Numbered from the stretch's first letter, positions 41,725-51,529 are shown. The stretch: 64,000 nucleotides of DNA from Pseudoxanthomonas daejeonensis (GCF_010093205.1 NZ_PDWN01000006.1:124001-188000); one strand, 5' to 3'. Notes: a model not told the origin generated them from the sequence alone. Made by a program: numbers and translations.

Positions 41725-41947
41725 ATTCCCGGACGCAATCCCGGTGCGGCACCCGACCGTCGTACGCGCCGCAACGGTTTCAGCTGCCCGCTGCCGGCGG
41801 CGTAACCCGGCACAACCTGCCCGGGTCGTCACTCGCTGGATGCACCCTTTCGCAGCCGGGATCCGGGGGCGGATCACACGCCCTAGCGCTGGGCCACGGT
41901 CCGGACTGGCAAGGATGTCCAGGGCACTGCCGCCCCTGCCTGCCCAC

Positions 41948-43987
41948 TCACCGGCACTGGAAGTCGTCTTCGCCCAGCGGACCGCAGCCGTCACCCCAAC
42001 GACCGGTCTGCCGCCAGTAGTCGACCACGCCGGTTTCCGCCAGCAGCTTCTTGAAGTCCGGATGCGCGCGCACGTTCGAATACGGCGCGTTCCAGAGCGC
42101 GACATACGGCGGCGGCGCCATGGCGCCTTGCTGGAATCCTTCCCAGCCGGCCAGGTCCCGGCGCATCGCGGCCACGGCCAGGTCGGCATCGCCCAGCGCG
42201 TCGGCCACGCTGGTCCACAGGTAGGCGACACCACTGCCACCGCCGTAGGCCTCGTCCGCCAGTGCCCTGCGCACCAGGGCGAGCATCGCCTCGCGGTCGT
42301 CCAGCACCGCCCCCAGGTCGCGGAAGAACGGCGTGTCGAACTCGCGCCCCTGCCGCAGCAGGCGCGAATGCAGTTCACGCAGGTCTTCCTGCGCACCGGG
42401 CCGCTTGCCCGCCAGCTGGCGGAACAAGGCCAGGGAATCCGGCGACAGCTGGCTGCCCTCCAGGGCGCGGGCGCGCCGGTACTCGGCCTCGGCATCCTCG
42501 TAGCGACGCGCGGCGGTGTAGTCGTACTGCAGGTCGCGCGACAGGTACAACGCCATGGGCTCGACCGCACGCACCTGCTCGACCAGTGCGATGGACTCTT
42601 CCAGGTGGCCCATCGCGTAGATCATGTAGGCGTAGTCCCAGACCCGCTCCTTGGTCGGCGGCCCGGAATCCACGACCTGCCTGGCCAGGTCGATGGCTTC
42701 GGCACGCTTGCCCCCGCTCCACAGCGCATTGGCGCGAACCAGCTTGCCGACCCAGCTGTCCGGTGCGATGCGTGCGATCTCCGTGCGAACCTGGAGCGCC
42801 TCGTCCCGCAGCGGCCCGCCGCGCGCATCGCCCAGCTCCAGCGCCATGGAGTCCAGCGAACGCGCCAGCAGGTCCCGGCACAGGATGCATTGCGGGTCCA
42901 GCGCCACCATCTCGCGCGCCAGCTGCAGGCGTTCGCGATCGTGCTCGAAGTCCAGCTGCCCGCGCATCACGATGCTGCGCCAGCGCAGCAACCGGTCGTA
43001 GGCGTCCACGCTGGTGGTGCCGCCCTGTTCCCGATTGAAACGGGCCACGTCCAGCTTCACGCTCAGCGCCTGCGCCACGTCGTGCGCGATTTCCTCCTGC
43101 ACCGCGAAGACATCGCGCAGTTCTCGCGCGTAGGTCTTCGACCACAGGTGGGTGCCGTCATCGGCGCGCACCAGCTGCGCGGTGACGCGGAGCTGGTCTC
43201 CATCGCGGCGGACGCTGCCTTCCAGCAGGTGGTCGACCCCCAGCTTGCGGCCGATGGAGCGCAGGTCCTCGCTCCTTCCCTTGAAGGAGAAACTGGACGT
43301 GCGCCCCACCACCCGCAGCGACTGCGACCGGGCAAGCTGGTTGAGGATGTCCTCGGCCAGGCCGTCGGCGAGGTATTCCTGGTCGCGGGCGCGGGAAAGA
43401 TCGGCGAACGGCAGCACGGCCAGTGACGGCTCTCCGGCGGCCGAAACCCTTGCCTCCGCTGGCGGCTGGATTCGCCCTTCCCTTCCTGCCAGCCAGGCCG
43501 CCGCGACCGCCAGCAGCAACACGACGAAGGCCAGGATGGGCCAGGCGCGTCGCGGTGGCGGTTGCGTGGCCGCCGCCGACATTCCCGACATCCCGTTCGC
43601 CGCAGTGGCCGCAGTGGCCGCAGGCGCGTCGACCTCGCTTCCTGCCGCTGCAGCGGAGACCGGCTCCGCGACGGGCAGGTCGAAGCGGTAGCCGATCCCG
43701 TACACCGTGTGCAGCAGGCGCGGATGCATCGCATCTTCGCCGAGCGCATGGCGCAGCAGGCTCACGATCCGGTTCAGCACGCCCTGGGTGACGTGACGAT
43801 GGCCCCAGACCGTGTCCAGGATTTCGTCGCGGGTGAATACCCGGCCGGGCGAGCCGGCCAGCAATGCGAGTACGGCGAACGCCTTGGGTTCCAACGCAAG
43901 CGTTTCGCTGTCGCGCACCAGGCGGCGGCCGGAGAAGTCGATGACCAGGCCGTCCAGGACGAGGTTGCTTGGAACAGGCTGCGACAT
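41948..43987 (-). CDS. CadC-like membrane transcriptional regulator with TPR region
   Basis: A 679-residue one-component regulator. An OmpR/PhoB-type winged helix occupies about 8-105 (FTRDEILDTVWGHRHVTQGVLNRIVSLLRHALGED, LLHTVYGIGYRFDLP). After an Ala-rich linker comes a single membrane helix (about 148-166). The periplasmic half begins with a FlgO/TolB-N-like domain (SLAVLPFADLSRARDQEYLADGLAEDILNQLA, LLEGSVRRDGDQLRVTAQLV) and continues in helical TPR-like repeats to the end. It would bind DNA while tethered to the membrane. Divergent from the DUF2306 gene across 174 bases, a likely target. Three Cys pairs in the C-terminal half (CILC, DGC..FQC) may form disulfides. Confidence 0.9.
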   Translation of the reverse strand: MSQPVPSNLVLDGLVIDFSGRRLVRDSETLALEPKAFAVLALLAGSPGRVFTRDEILDTVWGHRHVTQGVLNRIVSLLRHALGEDAMHPRLLHTVYGIGYRFDLPVAEPVSAAAAGSEVDAPAATAATAANGMSGMSAAATQPPPRRAWPILAFVVLLLAVAAAWLAGREGRIQPPAEARVSAAGEPSLAVLPFADLSRARDQEYLADGLAEDILNQLARSQSLRVVGRTSSFSFKGRSEDLRSIGRKLGVDHLLEGSVRRDGDQLRVTAQLVRADDGTHLWSKTYARELRDVFAVQEEIAHDVAQALSVKLDVARFNREQGGTTSVDAYDRLLRWRSIVMRGQLDFEHDRERLQLAREMVALDPQCILCRDLLARSLDSMALELGDARGGPLRDEALQVRTEIARIAPDSWVGKLVRANALWSGGKRAEAIDLARQVVDSGPPTKERVWDYAYMIYAMGHLEESIALVEQVRAVEPMALYLSRDLQYDYTAARRYEDAEAEYRRARALEGSQLSPDSLALFRQLAGKRPGAQEDLRELHSRLLRQGREFDTPFFRDLGAVLDDREAMLALVRRALADEAYGGGSGVAYLWTSVADALGDADLAVAAMRRDLAGWEGFQQGAMAPPPYVALWNAPYSNVRAHPDFKKLLAETGVVDYWRQTGRWGDGCGPLGEDDFQCR

Positions 43988-44161
43988 ACGCCCCCGGCGA
44001 TCGTTCCCCTCCATCGAGTATAGGCGCGCTAGGCCATCGCCTAAGCCTGCCCCAAGCTTTCCCGCCCGGCCTGCGCCAAGCCTGCGACTGCCCTCAGGAC
44101 TGCGTCGCGCGGCGACGCGAAGCTGGTAACGCCGGCACGATCCGGCGCCCGCCACGAAGGG

Positions 44162-45040
44162 ATGGATGCCATGAACGAGCAGAGCAGGCTGGCCCTGGGC
44201 CAGCCCCGGTCGCGGCCGGCGACAGCCGACCAGGAGCCGCTGCATTGGCTCGGCCGGTTCTTCTACGGGGCGACCGTGCTGGGACTGGGGACGTTCGGCA
44301 TCTACATCGTGCTGCGCGCCACCGGCGCCACGCACCGCAACTTCGAGCAGTGGCACGAGCTGGTGGCGGGCCTGCCGATGCCGAGCGCGTCGGACTGGAT
44401 CGCCAATATCGGCATCGGCCTGCATTTCGTCATGGGCACGATCCTGGTGCTGGCCTGGCCGATCCTGCTTTCGGCCCGGATCCGCGCGCGCCATCGCGCC
44501 GTGCACCGCTGGACGGGCCGGGTCTATGTGACCGCAGGCTTCCTCGCCGGGGTCGGCGGCATGTCGTTCATCCTCACCCGCGGCGCGTATGCGCCGGCCG
44601 CGTCGATCGCGTTCGCCATATGGGGATCAGTACTGGCTTCAAGCGCCGTCATGGCCTACGTCCACGCCCGGGCGAAGCGATTCGACCTGCACCGGGCATG
44701 GGCCATCCGCCTGTTCGCGATGGTGCTGGGCTCGTGGGTGTTCGACCTCGAGATCCGCGCATGGAACGACCTCACCGGCGGCATCGGCGTGGGCAAGGGC
44801 AACACCTTCGGCCTGTTCGACTACGGGATCCTGTACCTGTTCTTTGTCCCAAACCTGCTGGTCGCCGAGTTCTTCATCCGCAACCAGCACAAGCGGCTCG
44901 CGCTCCCACGCACCCTGCGATGGCCGCTGGTGGCCGCGCTCGGCGCGATGGGCGTGGTTTTCGCCTATGCGATCGTCATGGTCAGCGCGACCGCGAGCGG
45001 GAAGTTCGGCAAGCACCTGCTGCAGGCCGTGGTGGGCTGA
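44162..45040 (+). CDS. DUF2306 membrane protein
   Basis: A 292-residue integral membrane protein with about seven helices. It carries family features such as HLGxG-like helix ends, HRAVHRWTGRVYVTAG, FDLHRAWAIRLFAMVLGSWVFDLEI and a His-rich set of helix ends that suggest haem or metal binding; function is unknown. ATG at 44162 and 44171 are both possible starts. Its position opposite the CadC-like regulator suggests regulation by it, which is inference. Confidence 0.85.
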   Translation: MDAMNEQSRLALGQPRSRPATADQEPLHWLGRFFYGATVLGLGTFGIYIVLRATGATHRNFEQWHELVAGLPMPSASDWIANIGIGLHFVMGTILVLAWPILLSARIRARHRAVHRWTGRVYVTAGFLAGVGGMSFILTRGAYAPAASIAFAIWGSVLASSAVMAYVHARAKRFDLHRAWAIRLFAMVLGSWVFDLEIRAWNDLTGGIGVGKGNTFGLFDYGILYLFFVPNLLVAEFFIRNQHKRLALPRTLRWPLVAALGAMGVVFAYAIVMVSATASGKFGKHLLQAVVG

Positions 45041-45133
45041 CGGGATCTATCCGCACACTCAGGCTGGATCGACCCGCCATCGGCACCATGGCCTGCTGGC
45101 GTTCCGATCCGCGATGGCCTCACACATCGTCCC

Positions 45134-46702
45134 TCAGGGCGCGTGCAGCCTTTCGATCATCGGCGTGAGCCAGCGTTCGTAGGGTGCCCACTTGGGCTGC
45201 TCGCGCACCTGGATTCCGTCGCGCACCTGCACCGCGCTGGCGGTGACCACCGCACGTCCCGAGCCCGGAAGGAGCATCGCCGCGTCGTACGGGATTCCAC
45301 AGAACGCCGCGACCCGCTGCATCTCGCCCGCGGGATCGCGGGTGAGGCGACCGTAGTCCACCTCGAGGATGCGGTCGGGATGGCGGCTGCGCCACTGCGC
45401 CATCAGCGACGCCTGCAGGCGATGGTAGTCGGCCAGTTCGATCGGGTCGTAGCTGTAGGCATTGGCCTCGGAGAACAGCTCGCGCAGGTTGGAGAAGCAG
45501 GTTTCGACCGGATCGCGGACCATGTGCAGGATGCGCGCCTGCGGCAAGGCCTCGAGGATGAAACCGACGTTGAGGAAGTTGGACGGGAGCTTGTCGACGA
45601 AGCAGCGCGCCGGCCCGAGCCGCCACTCCAGGCCATCCAGGTAGCGTTGCCCTGCCTGGGCCAGGTCCGCATCGCCTGCACGCTGGACCACGACGGGATC
45701 GATCACGCCCTTGCAATGATGGTCGGTCGCATGGCGCATGGCGCTGGTGAAATCGTAGAGCTCGCCCAGTCCCTGCACATCCGCATGGCGGTCGAGCAAC
45801 TGCTCCAGCAGCGTGGTTCCGGAGCGGTGCATGCCGACGATGAAGACCGGACAGCGCCCGGTCGCCGCATCCGGCGTCCCCGCACTCTCTCTTTTCGGGC
45901 GGAAGCGCGCGAGCGCGCCGAACAACACGGTACTCGACGCGGTGTCGTACACCAGTCTCGAGCGCTTGGCGCGGCAGGCCAGCACCAGCGCCTGCCATGC
46001 CTCTTCGGGTTGCCCGAGATCGTCCAGTTCCTTGTGCAGGGCGAAACCCAGCAACGCCACGTCCTCGGGCTTGCGCCCCGGCCGTGCCAGTTCGCGCCGG
46101 ATCGCATCGACATGGTTCCGCCCGGCGGTCTGGCGGCCGATCCAGGCCTGCAGCCAGTAGCCCTGCGCGATCTCCGGCGCGCGCCGCAGCGCCCGCTGCA
46201 GGTCATCACCGGCTTCGTCGAATCGGCCCAGGTAGGTCAGCACCTGGGCGCGCGACAGCAGCGTGGGCGGGAAATCGGGATCGGCGCGGCGCGCTTCGTC
46301 CAGGAACCCGATGGCCCGGTCCGGAAGGTTCGCGTAGCTCAGCTGCGCAGCCACGGCGATCAGCAAGGGGATCGGCATGCGCGACATCGGCAGCAGCCGT
46401 TCGATGCAGGCCAGCATCGCCTGCATCTGGTTGAAGGTGCGCAGCCGCGGCAGCAACTCCATCAGCAATGCCGGATCGCTGGCGCCGCTGCGCGCCGACG
46501 CCAGCGCATGCTCCTGCGCCAGGCGGTAGTGCCCCGCCAGCGAATGCACGTAGGACAGCTGGACCAGGGTGTAGGCGTCGCCGGGGACCCGGTCCAGCGC
46601 CTGCTGGTAGGCGGCGATCGCACCCTGCCAATCCTGGCCCGACGCGCGCTGCTCGGCAGTCGAAAGCAGCGTCCACAGCTCGGGCGGCGCGGGAAACGTC
46701 AT
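45134..46702 (-). CDS. TPR-containing sulfotransferase (second of pair)
   Basis: A 522-residue protein. Residues about 1-250 are TPR-like helical repeats (GQDWQGAIAAYQQALDRVPGDAYTLVQLSYVHSLAGHY and so on). The sulfotransferase domain (about 283-520) has the PAPS 5'-phosphosulfate loop PVFIVGMHRSGTTLLEQLL and the 3'-phosphate segment ILHMVRDPVETCFSNL. Sulfotransferases of this kind transfer sulfate from PAPS to a hydroxyl or Tyr. There is no signal peptide, so it is cytoplasmic. The start overlaps the stop of the upstream paralogue by four bases (ATGA), so they are made together. The acceptor is unknown. Confidence 0.9.
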   Translation of the reverse strand: MTFPAPPELWTLLSTAEQRASGQDWQGAIAAYQQALDRVPGDAYTLVQLSYVHSLAGHYRLAQEHALASARSGASDPALLMELLPRLRTFNQMQAMLACIERLLPMSRMPIPLLIAVAAQLSYANLPDRAIGFLDEARRADPDFPPTLLSRAQVLTYLGRFDEAGDDLQRALRRAPEIAQGYWLQAWIGRQTAGRNHVDAIRRELARPGRKPEDVALLGFALHKELDDLGQPEEAWQALVLACRAKRSRLVYDTASSTVLFGALARFRPKRESAGTPDAATGRCPVFIVGMHRSGTTLLEQLLDRHADVQGLGELYDFTSAMRHATDHHCKGVIDPVVVQRAGDADLAQAGQRYLDGLEWRLGPARCFVDKLPSNFLNVGFILEALPQARILHMVRDPVETCFSNLRELFSEANAYSYDPIELADYHRLQASLMAQWRSRHPDRILEVDYGRLTRDPAGEMQRVAAFCGIPYDAAMLLPGSGRAVVTASAVQVRDGIQVREQPKWAPYERWLTPMIERLHAP

Positions 46703-48297
46703 GCGTGCTCGCCCAGCATTTCGCGCAAGGGCTGCAGCTGCGCCTCGTAGCGACGCCACGCGCCGACCGCACGCTGGTGCACGCCTTCGCGGACCTGGCT
46801 GCTGCTGGCGGTGGAGACGGGCGCGGTGTTGCCCGCGATGTCATGCAGGCTGGCGTGCGCTGGCAGGTCGAGGAACGGCAACAACGAGGCGGCCACCGAA
46901 GCTGGATCGCGTACCAGCGCTTCGTAGTCAACCACGCGGACCGACTCCGGAGCGACGCGCGCCCAATGCGCCGTCCAGCGCCGCACGTTGCGACAGTGAC
47001 CGGCCAGGTCTTCCAGCGCGTAGCTGTAGGCGTAGGCGCCCCCCTGGAACAGCTCCTTGAGGTTGGAAAAGCAGGCGTCCATCGGCTCGCGGCGCAGGAC
47101 GAGCACGCGCGCCCGTGGCAGCGCGCGCAGGATCGCCGGGATGCAGAACAGGTTGAGCGGATTCTTGTCGACCAGGTGGCTGACGGACGGCGCGTCGCGA
47201 CGCACACGTCGCAGGTAGCGCTCGCCCACGTCCGCGCGCGCGGCCATTTCCATCAACTCCGGCACGCCGCTGCGCAATGCGGGATGGAAGAAGTGTCCGC
47301 TCGCCTCGGAAATGGCCGCGGCCAGGTCGTTGCGTTCGCCCAGCGAATGCACCTGTGGATGGTTGCCGAGGACGCGGTCCAGCAAGGTGGTGCCGGTGCG
47401 AGGCATGCCGACCACGAATACCGGGCGCGGCCCGGTTGCGTCGCCGGATCCGGGCGGCGCCACAGGGGCATCCATCAGGGTCTCGAGCATCTCGGCTTCG
47501 AGGCGCGCGCAGAAGGCATCGCGGCGGTGCATGAGGGCCGCGCCGCTCGACAGGGCGTCCCACGCCGCGGCGGTGTCGCCGGCGTCATCATGCTCGCGGA
47601 ACCGGGCATAGAGCAGGTGCGCGCGGGCGGCGTCATCACTGGCGTCCTGCAACGCACGCTGCAGCCGTGGCAGGCGCGACAGCGGCGGATTCGCGCGCGA
47701 ATGCGTTGCCAGCGCCCAGTGTGCGTCGGCCATTCCCGGCGACAGGGCGAGGCAGGCCTCGTAGTGGCGTTCGGCGGCCGGCATGTCACCCAGGTAGCGC
47801 AGCACGTTGGCGCGGGTGAAGTGCAACAGCGGATGCGGCGTGGTCAACGGCTCGATCGCGTCGAGCAGGCGCAATGCGTCGGCGTAGCGGCCGGACAGCC
47901 ACAGGTGCTGGGCCAGCGTCGGCGAATGCCGGATCACCTCCGGGTCGCGCCAGTCCGCGGACAGGATCAGCGAAGCGACTTCGCCTTCCTCGGCGAAGTC
48001 CAGCAACCGGCCGCTGACATAGCCGATATTGCGCACGCCGATGCCACGGCGGACGGCCTCGGCCGCATGCAGCGCATGGGCGCGCGCCGGTCCGTAGCGG
48101 TCGGCGAACTGCTCCAGTCGGGACATGCGCAAACGCGCCGGAACGTGGTCCGGCTCCTGGGCCAGGATCGACGCATACAAGGGCTGGGCCTGTTGCCACG
48201 CAGCGGCCGCCTCCAGCCGCTGGGCCGCCTGCCAGGATTCGGTGACCGACTGCATGGCGCCCATCTGGATTGGATGACCAAGCATAGCCGCCTCCAT
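46699..48297 (-). CDS. TPR-containing sulfotransferase (first of pair)
   Basis: A 532-residue paralogue of the downstream gene. TPR-like helices cover about 15-280 (PHPLLHFTRANVLRYLGDMPAAERHYEACLALSPG) and the sulfotransferase domain about 290-530. It has the P-loop PVFVVGMPRTGTTLLDRVLG (about 292-310), the segment SHLVDKNPLNLF, and VLVLRREPMDACFSNL for the 3'-phosphate. The two paralogues share layout but are diverged in sequence. ATG at 48297 is used; in-frame ATGs at 48285, 48264 and 48255 are alternatives. It starts 34 bases beyond the terminator of the TonB-dependent receptor gene. Confidence 0.9.
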   Translation of the reverse strand: MEAAMLGHPIQMGAMQSVTESWQAAQRLEAAAAWQQAQPLYASILAQEPDHVPARLRMSRLEQFADRYGPARAHALHAAEAVRRGIGVRNIGYVSGRLLDFAEEGEVASLILSADWRDPEVIRHSPTLAQHLWLSGRYADALRLLDAIEPLTTPHPLLHFTRANVLRYLGDMPAAERHYEACLALSPGMADAHWALATHSRANPPLSRLPRLQRALQDASDDAARAHLLYARFREHDDAGDTAAAWDALSSGAALMHRRDAFCARLEAEMLETLMDAPVAPPGSGDATGPRPVFVVGMPRTGTTLLDRVLGNHPQVHSLGERNDLAAAISEASGHFFHPALRSGVPELMEMAARADVGERYLRRVRRDAPSVSHLVDKNPLNLFCIPAILRALPRARVLVLRREPMDACFSNLKELFQGGAYAYSYALEDLAGHCRNVRRWTAHWARVAPESVRVVDYEALVRDPASVAASLLPFLDLPAHASLHDIAGNTAPVSTASSSQVREGVHQRAVGAWRRYEAQLQPLREMLGEHA

Positions 48298-48330
48298 GGG
48301 CGATCGCGCGGCACCGGGCGCTATACCAAC

Positions 48331-48357
48331 AAAAAAAAGGCCGCCTTGCGGCGGCCT
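48331..48357 (-). terminator. Intrinsic terminator between receptor and sulfotransferases
   Basis: AGGCCGCC / GGCGGCCT (8 bp, TTGC loop) is followed on the minus-strand transcript by eight U, 36 bases after the receptor stop. It should lower transcription into the two sulfotransferase genes rather than abolish it, unless they have their own promoter. Confidence 0.93.
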
Positions 48358-48392
48358 GGAGAGTAAGTACCGCTAAGTGGTTCTTTTCTGGA

Positions 48393-51300
48393 TCAGAAGT
48401 CGTACTGGACCATGAAGCGGACGGAGCGCGGCGCCTGGAAGCTGCGCGGCACCAGGTAGGTGTTGAGCGGCACGCCCGTGGTGCCGTCCTCGGCCACTTC
48501 GGTGACCGACGTGACCTTCTGGCTGTCGAACACGTTGAACACGTCGATCTTGAACGCCAGGCCGCTCGCCCACTTCGGGAAATAGGCGATGTTGAGGTCG
48601 ATCGAGTTGGTCCAGGGAAGGCGCCCGGCGGTACCGCGCGGCACCGGCTCGGACGGACCGTTGACGCCGCCAGCCTCGGTGGTGCCGCAACGGAAGAACG
48701 AAGCGCCGTACGGATGGATGCCGCCGTGGTACGGGTACAGCACGCCGAGGCAGTTGATCGGACGGCCGGATTGCACCAGCAGGTTGCCACCCGCCGACCA
48801 CTCGTCGTTGATCTGGTAGTTGCCGAACACCTTCAGGCTGTGGCGGCGGTCGTTGGGCAGGTAGCCGTATGAATCGACGGCCAGTTCCTTGTAGTCGAAG
48901 TCCTGGGTGACGCTGGTATCGGACTGGCCGATGTCCGACTTCACGCCGCCCTCGGTGTTGCCCTTGTTCCAGGCCATCGTGTACGACGCGCTGGCGAACC
49001 ACTTGTCCCAGCTGCCGTCCCAGAACAGCTCCAGCGCCTCGTAGCTGCGCTTGGCCGGCGGAGACAGCAGTTCGCCCGGGATGGTGTACTCGGTCATCAC
49101 GCCGTTGTTCTCGATGTCGGTCACGAAGACCGAATCGGCGCCCGGGTTGAACATGCGGCAGTACGGGAAGCCGCTGCTCGGCAGGACCGGATCCAGGCCA
49201 TCTGCCACGGCCATGTCGAAGATCGGCGTGTAGTCGCAGTTGTCGTCGATGGCCGCCTTCAGCTTGCGGTAGGTGCCCTTCACGCCGACGGACTGGTGCT
49301 CGGTCAGCTGGTACTGGGTGCCCAGGATGTACTCGTCCTGGTACATCGGATCCAGGTTCTTCGAGGCGATGGTCGCCGCGTTCTTCGGCTCGCCGAATTC
49401 GCCGTTGATGTAGCTCAGCGCAGCGCGCGGCGTCAGCCCGATCGGTGCGCCGGTCACAGGGTCGACGCCGGTGAAGTTGAAGTTCTGGCGGGTGAACAGC
49501 GAGGCGCTGGCGCCGCGCACGGCCACGCTGGAGGTCAGCGGCAGCGCGTAGCGACCCGCGGTGCCGTAGACCTTCCAGCTGGAGTCGCCGTTGACGTCCC
49601 AGGAGAAGCCCAGGCGCGGGGCGAACTGGTTCTCGATCTTGACGTAGGCATCGCCTTCGCCGTTGAAGTTCTCGAAGGTGTCCCAGCGCAGGCCGATATA
49701 GGCCTGGAAGGTGTCGGTCACCTGCCAGTTGTCCTCGAGGTAGTAGGCGTGCTGCTCGACTCGCACCGTCGAGCCCTGGTTGACGATCTGCTCACGGACG
49801 ATGTCGAACTCGTCGCCGGTATTGGCCAGCCCGTCCGGGCCGTTGTTGGTCGAATAGCGCCAGATGCGGCCGCCCTCGAGCGACGTGCCGGCCACCGACT
49901 CGAAGTCGTCGGTGTCGTAGCCGAAGCCGACGCGGTGGTCGCCGATCTCCCAGTCGAAGTCCAGGCGGAACTGGTCGCGGGTGTCCTTGGAGTCGACACG
50001 GTCGATCGAAGTGCCGGTGATGTTGCACGAGCTGGAGTAGGCACCGGTGATCGCCTGGCGATAGCCGGGACGGATATCCGTGATGACCGGGCAACCGGTC
50101 GCCGGCTGGTTGAGGTCGCCACCGTATTCCACTTGCTGTCCGTCCGCCGTGACCAGGCGCCGCGAGCGGGAGTAGTCGCTGGTGCCGTACAGCGCGGACA
50201 CCGTGAAAGCCTCGGTGAGGTAGCCGGTGTAGCGGAAGACGTAGTTCTCGCCGCCCGACTCGGCGTATGAGGTGCCCACGAGGTTGCCGCGATCCAGCTC
50301 GCCCACCGTGTTGAGGTAGGTCTTGGTGGTGGTGGTGCGCTTGTCCGACAGGCCGGTGAATTCGAGGTGGTGGTCGTCGGTGATGTTCCAGTCCAGCTTG
50401 ACCAGCCAGGTGGGATCGCCCTTCTCCGACTCATCGGTATTCGTGCGCGAAAGCACCGTACCCCAGTCCTCCCGGTCGACCTTGCTGTAGGTCAGGACGC
50501 CATAGGCGAACAGCTTGTCCTTGACCAGCGCGCCGCCGGCCCACACCGCAGCCTGCATCCCGCCCAGCGTGTCGTTGGAGTTGTCCTGCCGCAGCTTGCC
50601 CAGGTCGCCGGGCACCAGCGGGTTGGAGTAGTACGTGTTTGCCACCTCCGAACGCAGCGAATCGGGCGACCAGAAGATGTTGCCGCCGGCCTGGAAGTCG
50701 TTGGTGCCGCGCTTGGTCACCTGGTTGACCACGCCACCGAGCGAGCGGCCGAACTCCGATCCGTAGCCACCGGTCATGGTCTGCTGTTCAGCGATCGCCT
50801 CGAACGGCACCTGGGCGAAGTTCAGGCTGCGGTACGAGTTGGTGATGTTGAAGCCGTTGACGTAGTACTGGTTCTCGGCGACCGAGGAGCCGCCGAACGA
50901 GGCCAGGTTGCCGAAGGCTGTGTCGCCACGGACCGTGCCGGGCGCCAGCAGCGCGACCGAGGTCGCATCGCGCAATACGGGGATCTTGGCCATCTGCTCG
51001 GCGGTGAGGATGCTGGTGGAAGCGACCGAGGACACGTCGATCGGGTTGACCGCGCGCGTACCCACCACGGTTACCCCATCCAGTTGAGTGGTGCCGCCGC
51101 CCGCCGCGAAGTTGACCGGCGTACCGGTACCCACGCTGACGGTGACGTCGCGCACCGCGGTGCTGCCATCGGCGCGCTTGAGGGTGACGCGGTAGCTGCC
51201 GGGCTGGATCGAAGGCACCCGGTATCCGCCATCGGCACCGACCACGAGCTCGCGCCGGAAGCCGGTGGCCGGATTCTCGATGACGACCGTTTCGCCGGAC

Positions 51301-51422
51301 GCCGCCTGGCCGAACAACGCACCGGTGGCCTGCTGCGCATGTACTGCCGAGGTGAAGCACAAACCCAGCGCCACGGTCAGCGCGCTGCGCCGCAAGTTGC
51401 GGTTCAGAGATGAGCGTTTCAT
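48393..51422 (-). CDS. TonB-dependent receptor, Oar type
   Basis: A 1009-residue outer-membrane transporter. The signal peptide ends near AVHAQQ (about 30). Next is a carboxypeptidase-regulatory-like beta domain (about 31-110, GFRRELVVGADGGYRVPSIQPGSYRVTL), then VTVVGTR, a possible TonB box, and the plug (NQYYVNGFNITNSYR, GGYGSEFGRSLGGVVNQVTKRGTNDF). The 22-strand barrel follows, ending in the BAM signal RSVRFMVQYDF. The closest named relatives are Oar-like proteins; Xanthomonadaceae have many. The ligand is unknown. GGGGAAA precedes the ATG. The long regulated leader upstream and the linked sulfotransferases set it apart. Confidence 0.93.
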   Translation of the reverse strand: MKRSSLNRNLRRSALTVALGLCFTSAVHAQQATGALFGQAASGETVVIENPATGFRRELVVGADGGYRVPSIQPGSYRVTLKRADGSTAVRDVTVSVGTGTPVNFAAGGGTTQLDGVTVVGTRAVNPIDVSSVASTSILTAEQMAKIPVLRDATSVALLAPGTVRGDTAFGNLASFGGSSVAENQYYVNGFNITNSYRSLNFAQVPFEAIAEQQTMTGGYGSEFGRSLGGVVNQVTKRGTNDFQAGGNIFWSPDSLRSEVANTYYSNPLVPGDLGKLRQDNSNDTLGGMQAAVWAGGALVKDKLFAYGVLTYSKVDREDWGTVLSRTNTDESEKGDPTWLVKLDWNITDDHHLEFTGLSDKRTTTTKTYLNTVGELDRGNLVGTSYAESGGENYVFRYTGYLTEAFTVSALYGTSDYSRSRRLVTADGQQVEYGGDLNQPATGCPVITDIRPGYRQAITGAYSSSCNITGTSIDRVDSKDTRDQFRLDFDWEIGDHRVGFGYDTDDFESVAGTSLEGGRIWRYSTNNGPDGLANTGDEFDIVREQIVNQGSTVRVEQHAYYLEDNWQVTDTFQAYIGLRWDTFENFNGEGDAYVKIENQFAPRLGFSWDVNGDSSWKVYGTAGRYALPLTSSVAVRGASASLFTRQNFNFTGVDPVTGAPIGLTPRAALSYINGEFGEPKNAATIASKNLDPMYQDEYILGTQYQLTEHQSVGVKGTYRKLKAAIDDNCDYTPIFDMAVADGLDPVLPSSGFPYCRMFNPGADSVFVTDIENNGVMTEYTIPGELLSPPAKRSYEALELFWDGSWDKWFASASYTMAWNKGNTEGGVKSDIGQSDTSVTQDFDYKELAVDSYGYLPNDRRHSLKVFGNYQINDEWSAGGNLLVQSGRPINCLGVLYPYHGGIHPYGASFFRCGTTEAGGVNGPSEPVPRGTAGRLPWTNSIDLNIAYFPKWASGLAFKIDVFNVFDSQKVTSVTEVAEDGTTGVPLNTYLVPRSFQAPRSVRFMVQYDF

Positions 51423-51529
51423 GTTTTCCCCGAATAAGAAGTGGCCCGGAAGGGCGTTCCAGACCGTGACTTATGGCAGGGGTCATGGTCAATAGTCAGG
51501 GAAGGTTCACGTTACATATTTGTTTAAAC

